A DNA stretch of 5,600 nt from Planctomycetota bacterium (GCA_003644295.1 QNBZ01000104.1:1-5600); one strand, 5' to 3'. Numbered from the stretch's first letter, positions 1 to 5,108 are shown. Program-made: numbers and translations. Notes: generated by a model not told the origin, from the sequence alone.

Positions 1-18
1 GAAATCTTTTCGTAACAT
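1..18 (-). CDS. 5' end of a divergent gene (partial, six codons)
   Basis: Reading the - strand, an AAGGAGG Shine-Dalgarno (positions 32 to 26) is followed after 7 bases by ATG (18 to 16) and codons for M-L-R-K-D-F, where the window ends. A full-strength ribosome binding site at ideal spacing facing away from ilvB is good evidence for a real start, but six residues give no clue to the product. The gene would be divergent from the ilv operon and share its intergenic control region. It could still be a chance match. Confidence 0.5.
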
Positions 19-95
19 TTTTTTGCCTCCTTGTCTTGTTGGGTTAATGGTTTCTAAAAACCGCATTTTACAAGCACAGGGAGGTTTTTTCATCA

Positions 96-123
96 CCACG
101 CCTCAAAACGGGTAATCGCGTGG
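96..123. promoter_or_regulatory. Possible operator: inverted repeat CCACGC-N16-GCGTGG
   Basis: Two perfect 6-bp arms (96-101 and 118-123) lie just upstream of the -35 box of the ilvB promoter, centred about 60 bases before the predicted transcription start and between two divergent genes. That is a common place for an activator such as a LysR-type regulator to bind. The arms are short and do not extend, so this may be coincidence. Confidence 0.25.
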
Positions 124-133
124 CCGAAAATAA

Positions 134-162
134 TTGACAAAGGATGATTGGTTTTGTATAAT
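134..162 (+). promoter_or_regulatory. Sigma70-type promoter of the ilvBNC operon
   Basis: The -35 box TTGACA (134-139) and the -10 box TATAAT (157-162) both match the housekeeping sigma factor consensus exactly, with the optimal 17-base spacer. Transcription is predicted to start near 168-170, giving an untranslated leader of about 200 nt before the ilvB ATG at 373. A promoter this close to consensus suggests high basal transcription with control exerted afterwards, for example through the leader RNA or by enzyme feedback. Confidence 0.85.
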
Positions 163-168
163 TTCAGT

Positions 169-307
169 GTATTCGCCTGAAAACAGGCGGATACGAGCCT
201 GAGACTTCGCACTTATTTGCGTGCGGAGATTACGGAATTGCAACAGGGTTTTAATCTTCGAGCAGTTCGGTTGTTTCTTTTGGGTTAAAATAATTGAACT
301 CTCGAAG
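169..307 (+). promoter_or_regulatory. Structured 5' leader RNA of ilvB (three hairpins)
   Basis: Three hairpins follow one another from the predicted transcript start. The first pairs 169-179 with 184-194 (11 bp, one U-G pair, AAAA loop). The second pairs 205-212 with 221-228 (8 bp, one U-G pair, 8-base loop). The third pairs 256-262 with 301-307 and, past a bulged C263, 264-268 with 296-300 (12 bp, 27-base loop 269-295). No U-run follows the last stem, so a simple terminator-type attenuator is not evident. It could be a cis-regulatory RNA, a protein-binding leader or a 5' stabiliser. I cannot assign it to a known riboswitch or T-box class. Confidence 0.5.
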
Positions 308-320
308 CAGCCCAGCGGAG

Positions 321-348
321 TTGTAATTGGCCGGAATAGCAATATAAT
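321..348 (+). promoter_or_regulatory. Candidate second promoter close to ilvB
   Basis: TTGTAA (321-326) is separated by 16 bases from an exact TATAAT (343-348). Transcription from it would begin near 354-356, just before the ilvB Shine-Dalgarno, giving a leader under 20 nt that lacks all three upstream hairpins. The -35 box has two mismatches, so it is weaker than the promoter at 134-162. Confidence 0.35.
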
Positions 349-376
349 GTTTATCAGGAAAGGTACACTAATATGA
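347..376 (+). CDS. Possible 9-codon upstream ORF overlapping the ilvB start
   Basis: ATG at 347 opens a reading frame for MFIRKGTLI whose TGA (374-376) overlaps the ilvB start codon as ATGA, the arrangement used for translational coupling. Three of nine residues are Ile or Leu, which recalls branched-chain leader peptides, but there is no good ribosome binding site and the frame contains the ilvB Shine-Dalgarno. The same frame is open back to 203 with a GTG at 221. It may well be chance. Confidence 0.2.
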   Translation: MFIRKGTLI

Positions 377-2100
377 GTTCCACGTCTCGTTCTTCGGCTA
401 CTCCAGCCGACCAGTCATCACTCAAAACAGGCGCGCAGATAATCGTCGATGCGCTCATCGAGCAGGGTGTTGAGACAATGTTCGGCTATATCGGCGGTGT
501 GGTGCTGCCTTTGTTCGACCGGCTCTACGATTCGCCGATTAACTTCATAGTTCCACGTCACGAACAGGGCGGTTGTCATATGGCTGACGGCTATGCGCGT
601 GCCAGCGGAAAAGTCGGAGTTGTCGTTACAACCAGCGGCCCCGGTGCCTGCAACCTGGTTACCGGCCTTGCCAACGCAATGATGGATTCGGTGCCGCTCG
701 TTGCTCTAACCGGACAGGTTCGCACCGAGCTTATAGGAAATGACGCCTTCCAGGAGGCCGATACTACCGGAATCACACGTCCTGTTACAAAATATAACTG
801 CATTGTTAAGGATGTTAACGACTTGGGTCACACCATCCGCGAGGCGTTTCATATCGCTTCGACCGGCAGACCAGGGCCAGTGTTGGTCGATATACCGGTT
901 GATGTCGAGGTTGCAAAGTGCCGGGCCGATGCATCAGCGGATATGAAGCTGCCGGGTTATAAGGTCCGCACCGGCGGCCACAGCAGGCAGATACTGACGG
1001 CTGCAAAGGAAATAAACAAGTCGCAGCGGCCTGTCCTTTACGTCGGCGGCGGTGTCATCGCTGCTAATGCATCCGAGCAGCTAAGAACGCTTGCCGAAAA
1101 AGCACATCTGCCTGTAACAATGACACTTTTAGCATTAGGCAGTTACGACCAGAACAAAGATGAATCGCTGGATATGCTCGGGATGCACGGCTCGGCCTAC
1201 GCCAATTACGCCGTGCAAGAATGCGACCTTCTAATCGCCGTAGGAGCCCGCTTCGATGACAGGGTTACCGGCAAGGTAAAAACCTTTGCTCCAAAGTCAA
1301 AGATAATCCATATTGATATTGACCCGTCCAGTATATCGAAGAATGTTCACGTTGATATTCCAGTGGTCGGCGATGCCAAAGCCATCCTCTCAGAACTGGT
1401 CAAGTATGTTGAGTACCGTGAGCGGAAAAACTGGTTTAAGAAGATAGCCGACTGGAAGCGAAAGTTTCCGTTTCGCTACGACAACAACTCATCGGTGATT
1501 AAGCCGCAGTATGTTATCGAGGAGCTTTACCGTCAGCAGCCGGGAGCGATTATAACCACCGGCGTCGGCCAAAATCAGATGTGGGCTGCCCAGTTTTATA
1601 AATTCAGCACCCCCAGACGGTTTATAAGCTCCGGCGGACTTGGTACAATGGGATTCGGACTGCCAGCCGCTATAGGGGCACAGGTTGCAATGCCGAGCGA
1701 AACCGTTATTGATATTGACGGGGACCACAGCTTTAATATGACGATGACCGAGCTTCGCACCGCCGTTGAGAATGAACTGCCGATAAAGGTCTGTATCCTG
1801 AATAATGACTATATGGGAATGGTTCGGCAGTGGCAGCAGCTTTTCTATAACAAGCGTTATTCCAAAACTCACTTGTCCAATCCCGACTACGCCGTGGTGG
1901 CCGAGGCGCTTGGCGCAGTTGGCATTACGGTCGATAAAAAGCAGGATGTCCCTGGTGCAATCAAAAAGATGCTCGACACAAAGAAGCCGTGTGTCGTTGA
2001 CTTCAGGGTTGAACCGGAAGAGAATGTATGGCCAATGGTGCCGGCTGGAGCGAGTCTAAACGAGATGGACGGGCTTGATATACTGGAAAGTATGGCATAA
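373..2100 (+). CDS. ilvB: Acetolactate synthase (acetohydroxyacid synthase) large, catalytic subunit
   Basis: This thiamine diphosphate enzyme condenses two pyruvates to 2-acetolactate, or pyruvate with 2-ketobutyrate to 2-aceto-2-hydroxybutyrate, the first common step of valine, leucine and isoleucine synthesis. The 575 residues follow the family order: N-terminal TPP domain (about 19-185) with catalytic Glu64 in RHEQGG and the GQV..LIGNDAFQEAD segment; central FAD-binding domain with ARFDDRVTGK (292-301) and HIDIDP (from 313); C-terminal TPP domain with the Mg/diphosphate motif GDHSFNMT (from 450) closed by Asn477-Asn478. Trp487 in VRQWQ is the residue linked to 2-ketobutyrate preference. 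The start at 373 has AGGAAAGG 9 bases upstream; residues 1-17 form a Ser/Thr-rich extension. GDH, rather than the usual GDG or GDA, and Arg117 in GQVR are slight oddities. The length and the ilvN neighbour exclude catabolic AlsS or related TPP enzymes. Confidence 0.97.
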   Translation: MSSTSRSSATPADQSSLKTGAQIIVDALIEQGVETMFGYIGGVVLPLFDRLYDSPINFIVPRHEQGGCHMADGYARASGKVGVVVTTSGPGACNLVTGLANAMMDSVPLVALTGQVRTELIGNDAFQEADTTGITRPVTKYNCIVKDVNDLGHTIREAFHIASTGRPGPVLVDIPVDVEVAKCRADASADMKLPGYKVRTGGHSRQILTAAKEINKSQRPVLYVGGGVIAANASEQLRTLAEKAHLPVTMTLLALGSYDQNKDESLDMLGMHGSAYANYAVQECDLLIAVGARFDDRVTGKVKTFAPKSKIIHIDIDPSSISKNVHVDIPVVGDAKAILSELVKYVEYRERKNWFKKIADWKRKFPFRYDNNSSVIKPQYVIEELYRQQPGAIITTGVGQNQMWAAQFYKFSTPRRFISSGGLGTMGFGLPAAIGAQVAMPSETVIDIDGDHSFNMTMTELRTAVENELPIKVCILNNDYMGMVRQWQQLFYNKRYSKTHLSNPDYAVVAEALGAVGITVDKKQDVPGAIKKMLDTKKPCVVDFRVEPEENVWPMVPAGASLNEMDGLDILESMA

Positions 2101-2103
2101 AAA

Positions 2104-2180
2104 TTGATTATTGATTATTGATTGTTGATTATTGATTGTTGATTATTGATTGTTGATTATTGATTGTTGATTATTGATTA
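2104..2180 (+). repeat. Heptamer tandem array, 11 units of TTGATTA/TTGATTG
   Basis: Eleven perfect 7-base units lie head to tail between ilvB and ilvN. The last base alternates A and G through most of the array (A A G A G A G A G A A), so it also reads as 14-base units. It separates two subunit genes that are usually close together, giving a 106-base gap, and ends 26 bases before the ilvN ATG. Diverged units of the same type occur at 2733-2751 and in the rnpB terminator, so it belongs to a dispersed family. The array also supplies an in-frame TTG (2174) that is probably not the ilvN start. Confidence 0.95.
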
Positions 2181-2206
2181 TCGAAAAAGAAATACGAGAT
2201 GAAAAA

Positions 2207-2695
2207 ATGAAACATATAATAAGTGCATTGGTTGAGAATAAGCCGGGCGTTCTGGCGCATGTTGCGGGGATGTTTGCCGCAAGGGCGTTTAATATCGATT
2301 CGCTTGTTGTCGGACGTACCGAGGACGCTGGATTGAGCCGAATGACAATAGTCGTTGTCGGCGATGATAAGGTTGTTGAACAGGTCCGCAAACAGTTGGC
2401 CAAGATAGTTCCGGTTGTCAAAGTGCAGGACTTTGTTGGCCGGCCAGTAGTGGCTCGTGATTTGATGCTGATTGCTATTTCGGCACCGTCAGAAAAACGA
2501 GCTGAAATTTTTTCGCTGATAGAAATGTTCAAGGGGAAGGTTGTGGACATCGGCTTGAAGTTCGTTATGGTCGAAATCAGCGGGCCTGAGGAGAAAATCG
2601 AGGCCTTCATCAATGTGTGCAGACCTTACGGCATAAAAAGCGTAGCCAGAACCGGGACAATCGCTATGCCAAGACAGGCAAAAACAGAAGCGTAA
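2207..2695 (+). CDS. ilvN: Acetolactate synthase small, regulatory subunit
   Basis: The 162-residue product is the regulatory subunit that activates IlvB and confers feedback inhibition. An N-terminal ACT domain (about 2-75) carries the conserved VENKPGVLAHVAGMFAAR and FNIDSL stretches; Asn11, Gly14 and Asn29 match the residues known to form the valine site in E. coli IlvH, so valine sensitivity is likely. The C-terminal half (about 80-160) matches the small-subunit C-terminal domain, with GRPVVARDLMLI and GPEEKIEAF. I choose ATG 2207 because homologues begin with M-(K/R)-H/R-I-(I/L)-S; an in-frame TTG at 2174 would add 11 residues encoded by the heptamer array. The ribosome binding site is weak (GAG at about 2196-2198), perhaps a sign of dependence on upstream translation. 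The symbol could equally be ilvH. Confidence 0.96.
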   Translation: MKHIISALVENKPGVLAHVAGMFAARAFNIDSLVVGRTEDAGLSRMTIVVVGDDKVVEQVRKQLAKIVPVVKVQDFVGRPVVARDLMLIAISAPSEKRAEIFSLIEMFKGKVVDIGLKFVMVEISGPEEKIEAFINVCRPYGIKSVARTGTIAMPRQAKTEA

Positions 2696-2732
2696 ATTCG
2701 TTAGAGAAATTTCCAATTTCTGATTTTAACTT

Positions 2733-2751
2733 ATCAATCGACAATCGACAA
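2733..2751 (-). repeat. Degenerate heptamer repeat in the ilvN-ilvC spacer
   Basis: On the - strand this reads as roughly two and a half 7-base units (TTGTCGA, TTGTCGA, TTGAT). It has the same period as, and resembles, the TTGATTA array between ilvB and ilvN. It lies in the 148-base gap before ilvC. No clear promoter or terminator is visible in this gap. Confidence 0.55.
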
Positions 2752-2796
2752 CCCAATGCGTGTTTTCTGATATTTTTAGTAAGTTAAAAGGCAAAA

Positions 2797-2841
2797 ATGC
2801 CGAAAAATGGTAAGTATCCGTTTAGAAAAGAAGGAGTCTAA
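2797..2841 (+). CDS. Possible 14-codon upstream ORF ending next to the ilvC start
   Basis: ATG at 2797 follows AAAAGG at a workable distance (5 bases) and encodes MPKNGKYPFRKEGV; its TAA (2839-2841) is 2 bases before the ilvC ATG. Ribosomes finishing it would sit over the ilvC Shine-Dalgarno, so it could couple or tune ilvC translation. A peptide this short can arise by chance. Confidence 0.25.
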   Translation: MPKNGKYPFRKEGV

Positions 2842-2843
2842 TT

Positions 2844-3848
2844 ATGGCAGTGAAAATTTATTACGAAAAGGATGCCCCGATTGACGTATTAAAGGACAAA
2901 AAGGTAGCGATTATCGGCTATGGCAGTCAGGGCCATGCCCACAGCTTGAATCTGCGCGACAGCGGTATAGAAGTGGCAGTTGCCGAGCTGGAGGGTACGG
3001 ACAATTTTAAGCTGGCGGTCGAACACGGCTTTACGCCCAGCGATATAAAAACAGCTATGGCCGGTGCGACGCTGATTATCATAACCATACCCGATGAGGC
3101 TCAGGCGAAGGTCTATAAAGATGTGATTGCACCCAATTTGGCAGCGGGACAAACACTTGGTTTTTGCCACGGTTTCAATATCCATTTCAAATATATCGTT
3201 CCGCCGAAAGATGTCAATGTTGTGATGATTGCACCGAAAGGGCCGGGACATCTGGTCCGCAGTGAATTCGAGAAAGGCGGCGGTGTGCCGAACCTGATAG
3301 CTGTTGAGCAGGATGCCACCGGTGAGGCCAAAGCAATCGCCCTTGCCTGGGCAAACGGCATCGGCGGAGCCAGGGCGGGCGTTATCGAAACCACGTACAA
3401 AGAAGAGACCGAAACCGACCTGTTCGGCGAGCAGTGCGTCCTCTGCGGAGGCCTTACATCACTTATTAAGGCCGGCTTCGAGACGCTGGTCGAGGCCGGA
3501 TACCAGCCGGAAATCGCTTACTTCGAGTGTATGCACGAGGTCAAACTCATAGTTGACCTTATGTATCAGGGCGGATTGAGCTATATGAGATACAGCATAT
3601 CCAACACCGCTGAATACGGCGACCTGACTCGCGGGCCGAGAATTGTCGGCGAACAAACCAAAGCTGAAATGAAAAAAATACTGTCGGAGATTACCTCCGG
3701 CGAATTCTCCAAAGAATGGGTGGCCGAGTACCAATCCGGTGCGAAGAATTTTAAGAGGTTATATGAGAAGGACTACAATTGTCAACTGGAGACGGTTGGG
3801 CGAAAGCTGCGCAAGATGATGAAGTGGATAGACGCGAAAGAAGTGTAA
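2844..3848 (+). CDS. ilvC: Ketol-acid reductoisomerase, class I, with an acidic cofactor loop
   Basis: The enzyme performs a Mg-dependent alkyl migration and NAD(P)H reduction of acetolactate or acetohydroxybutyrate, the second common step of the pathway. The 334-residue length fits the short class I form. The Rossmann domain has GYGSQGHAHSLNLRDSG (25-41). Catalytic residues expected for the family are visible: His109 (CHGFN), Lys132 (PKGPGH), metal ligands Asp192 and Glu196 (TDLFGEQ), Glu228 and Glu232 (ECMHE), and Ser253 (SNTAEYG). The start is supported by AAGAAGGAG 8 bases upstream. The loop after the second beta strand (A47-ELEGTDN-F55) lacks the Arg and Ser residues that usually hold the NADPH 2'-phosphate and carries Glu48, Glu50 and Asp53 instead, so I infer NADH preference. 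Position 108 is Cys where Ala is usual. Confidence 0.97.
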   Translation: MAVKIYYEKDAPIDVLKDKKVAIIGYGSQGHAHSLNLRDSGIEVAVAELEGTDNFKLAVEHGFTPSDIKTAMAGATLIIITIPDEAQAKVYKDVIAPNLAAGQTLGFCHGFNIHFKYIVPPKDVNVVMIAPKGPGHLVRSEFEKGGGVPNLIAVEQDATGEAKAIALAWANGIGGARAGVIETTYKEETETDLFGEQCVLCGGLTSLIKAGFETLVEAGYQPEIAYFECMHEVKLIVDLMYQGGLSYMRYSISNTAEYGDLTRGPRIVGEQTKAEMKKILSEITSGEFSKEWVAEYQSGAKNFKRLYEKDYNCQLETVGRKLRKMMKWIDAKEV

Positions 3849-3856
3849 AACGGAAA

Positions 3857-5032
3857 ATGATAAAGAAAATCAAAAATCAAAAAGAAGGAGAAAAGGCACA
3901 AAGTAGCAAAGGGGCAAAGAGGCAAAGCAATCTTTGTGCCTCTGTGCCTTTGTGCCTTTGCGCCTACTCCTTAATTTTTGTATTTCTCTTTTGTTTGTGC
4001 GGCTGCGTGGTAATGGACAGCTTTGAATTTGTGGCCCCTGCGGGCGACCCGCCGGATAGCCATATGTTCGATGGCTATAAGGAAATAGAGCTAAAGAAAA
4101 GCACTGCCGGCGACGTGATGGACGCAATTTACATACCCGAATATGAGCTGATGAGTCAGAGCAAAAGAGTCATCGCTTCGCAGGGCAAAAAGAAACGCAG
4201 CCATAAGATGTGGTTCAATATGGCCGCTTTCGATGAAGACAAAATGACTGTACAGCGAAAGTACCTTTTTATCGAAGACGAAAGGCCTAAGCTCCTGTTC
4301 ATGGAGCCCTGGGAAGGCGTCAGATTCCATTGCGAAATGGTGATGGATAAAGAAGTGTTCGAGAATCCCTACGCAAACGAAAATGCAAGGCGAATAGCCG
4401 TATTAAAACAGGTTTTAGAGAATTTCCGCAGCGATATCAGCGAAGTTGAACGGGACAATAAAATGCTAAAGGTCTGCGGGATGATGGTTAATCAGGCGCT
4501 GGAGACGGTCATCGTTAAACTGGACGTAAGGCCGGAGTCGCCGGCGTTGGCTATCCGTCTCGATGAAAAGAAAGGCGTAGAGTTCGACCACATCAATCTT
4601 GACAAGGGCAGGATTGGAATGCTCATCGAATGTGATGAGTTTGTTACTGTCAAGATGATGTTGGGCTCGTTTGTGCAGTACTTCGAGTCATACGACTTTC
4701 CGGAGCATAAGTGTGAGGAAGAGCCGGTCCCTGAGCCGGAGTTGCCGCCGCCACCGCCGCCGGTTATTGAGCTGCCGCCTGTCGAGGAGCCCAATGTGTG
4801 CGGGCCGAACGAACCCTGTAGGGTCTGGCCATGGAATAAGCCGGAGCCGAATGCGCCGTCTAAAAAGATATGCGGCCCGAATGAACCCTGCCGGGTCTGG
4901 CCGTGGAACAAGCCAGCGGCTGAAGAGCCAAATGCACCCAAAGAACCTAATAGGCCAAATGTATGCGGGCCGAACGAACCCTGTAGGGTCTGGCCGTGGA
5001 ATAAGCCAAAATCAGACGAGGATAATAAATAG
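3857..5032 (+). CDS. Predicted lipoprotein, unknown function, with proline-rich tail and 15-residue repeats
   Basis: I do not recognise the family. From ATG 3857 the product has 391 residues: a lysine-rich n-region, a hydrophobic core (about 26-49) and a lipobox-like LCGC ending at Cys50, so it is probably a lipid-anchored envelope protein. Residues about 51-285 look globular. Residues about 288-314 are proline- and glutamate-rich (PPPPPP), followed by three copies of CGPNEPCRVWPWNKP at 315-329, 339-353 and 370-384. The start is uncertain. An in-frame ATG at 3779 overlaps the end of ilvC by 70 bases and adds 26 charged residues, so I reject it. ATG 3857, 8 bases after the ilvC stop, has a poor ribosome binding site. 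A strong GAAGGAG (3884-3890) has no start codon at usual spacing. A palindromic repeat (3893-3965) encodes residues 13-36. Co-transcription with ilvBNC is likely; a role in amino acid synthesis is not implied. Confidence 0.75.
   Translation: MIKKIKNQKEGEKAQSSKGAKRQSNLCASVPLCLCAYSLIFVFLFCLCGCVVMDSFEFVAPAGDPPDSHMFDGYKEIELKKSTAGDVMDAIYIPEYELMSQSKRVIASQGKKKRSHKMWFNMAAFDEDKMTVQRKYLFIEDERPKLLFMEPWEGVRFHCEMVMDKEVFENPYANENARRIAVLKQVLENFRSDISEVERDNKMLKVCGMMVNQALETVIVKLDVRPESPALAIRLDEKKGVEFDHINLDKGRIGMLIECDEFVTVKMMLGSFVQYFESYDFPEHKCEEEPVPEPELPPPPPPVIELPPVEEPNVCGPNEPCRVWPWNKPEPNAPSKKICGPNEPCRVWPWNKPAAEEPNAPKEPNRPNVCGPNEPCRVWPWNKPKSDEDNK
3893..3965. repeat. Imperfect palindromic repeat within the lipoprotein signal sequence
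   Basis: The left arm (3893-3928) is built from GGCACAAAG/GGCAAAG-like units. The right arm (3932-3965) consists of the complementary CTTTGTGCC/CTTTGCGCC units, with a short loop near 3929-3931. Pairing over about 34 bases is imperfect, with unpaired positions. It looks like a dispersed palindromic element rather than unique coding sequence, yet it stays in frame with the lipoprotein and contributes residues 13-36. Confidence 0.7.
4799..5008 (+). repeat. Three copies of a 45-base unit encoding CGPNEPCRVWPWNKP
   Basis: Copies lie at 4799-4843, 4871-4915 and 4964-5008, separated by 27 and 48 bases of variable Pro/Glu/Asn/Lys-rich linker. The 15 residues are identical in all three. Copies 1 and 3 differ at two bases and copy 2 differs from copy 3 at five, all synonymous. 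Each unit has a Cys-x5-Cys pair that could close a small disulfide loop, and a Trp-Pro-Trp. Confidence 0.95.
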
Positions 5033-5069
5033 GCCGGCTGGGCAAAGTGGCAAAGGCATAGAGGGGGGT
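5033..5069 (+). repeat. Partial copy of the GGCAAAG-type repeat after the lipoprotein stop
   Basis: Directly after the TAG stop the sequence contains GGCAAAGTGGCAAAGG (5041-5056) followed by a G-rich tract. It resembles the left arm of the palindrome at 3893-3928, without a matching right arm. The lipoprotein gene is therefore flanked by two related repeat segments. Similarity is by eye and short. Confidence 0.5.
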
Positions 5070-5102
5070 AAAAAAAATTATCGATAATCATTTATCAATA
5101 AT
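5070..5102 (-). terminator. Rho-independent-type terminator of rnpB
   Basis: On the - strand, 11 bases (5102 to 5092) pair with 5087 to 5077 around a 4-base ATGA loop (one G-U pair), followed by a run of seven T (5076 to 5070). The stem is AT-rich, so it may be weak, but geometry and place just past the 3' end of RNase P RNA fit. The stem is made of four 7-base units resembling TTGATTA (5105 to 5078). Confidence 0.65.
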
Positions 5103-5108
5103 CAATTA

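Larger units (their letters stand above)
19..372. other. Divergent intergenic control region upstream of ilvB
   Basis: This stretch of about 350 bases holds no convincing protein gene. It contains the Shine-Dalgarno and leader of the divergent - strand gene (about 26-90), a 6-bp inverted repeat (96-101/118-123), a consensus promoter (134-162), a leader with three hairpins (169-307), a second candidate promoter (321-348) and the ilvB ribosome binding site (356-363). A 79-codon open frame on the - strand at 103-342 runs across the promoter and hairpins and has no visible start signal, so I treat it as non-coding. Confidence 0.75.

Noticed and set aside
55..90. AAAAACC/GGTTTTTT pairing as a terminator for an upstream + strand gene
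   Set aside because: The stem is short and AT-rich with a 20-base loop, and the gene at this edge appears to run on the - strand away from it.
256..320. Transcription attenuator or T-box ahead of ilvB
   Set aside because: No terminator U-run follows the third hairpin and I could not find the T-box consensus; the leader remains unclassified.
103..342. 79-codon open frame on the - strand upstream of ilvB
   Set aside because: It crosses the consensus promoter and all three leader hairpins, has no ribosome binding site that I can see, and its product looks like no known family.
2104..2180. Heptamer array as a CRISPR array
   Set aside because: The units are contiguous 7-mers without spacers and without cas genes nearby.
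2174..2206. TTG start for ilvN inside the heptamer array
   Set aside because: It adds 11 residues absent from the family and encoded by repeat sequence; ATG 2207 gives the usual N-terminus.
3779..3856. Upstream start of the lipoprotein at 3779
   Set aside because: The extra 26 residues come from an alternative frame of the ilvC 3' end and put a charged stretch before the signal peptide; ATG 3857 is more plausible.
4492..5091. 199-codon - strand frame opposite the lipoprotein gene, with Gly/Ser-rich repeats
   Set aside because: It is the antisense shadow of the proline-rich and 15-residue repeat region; the synonymous pattern supports the + strand frame.
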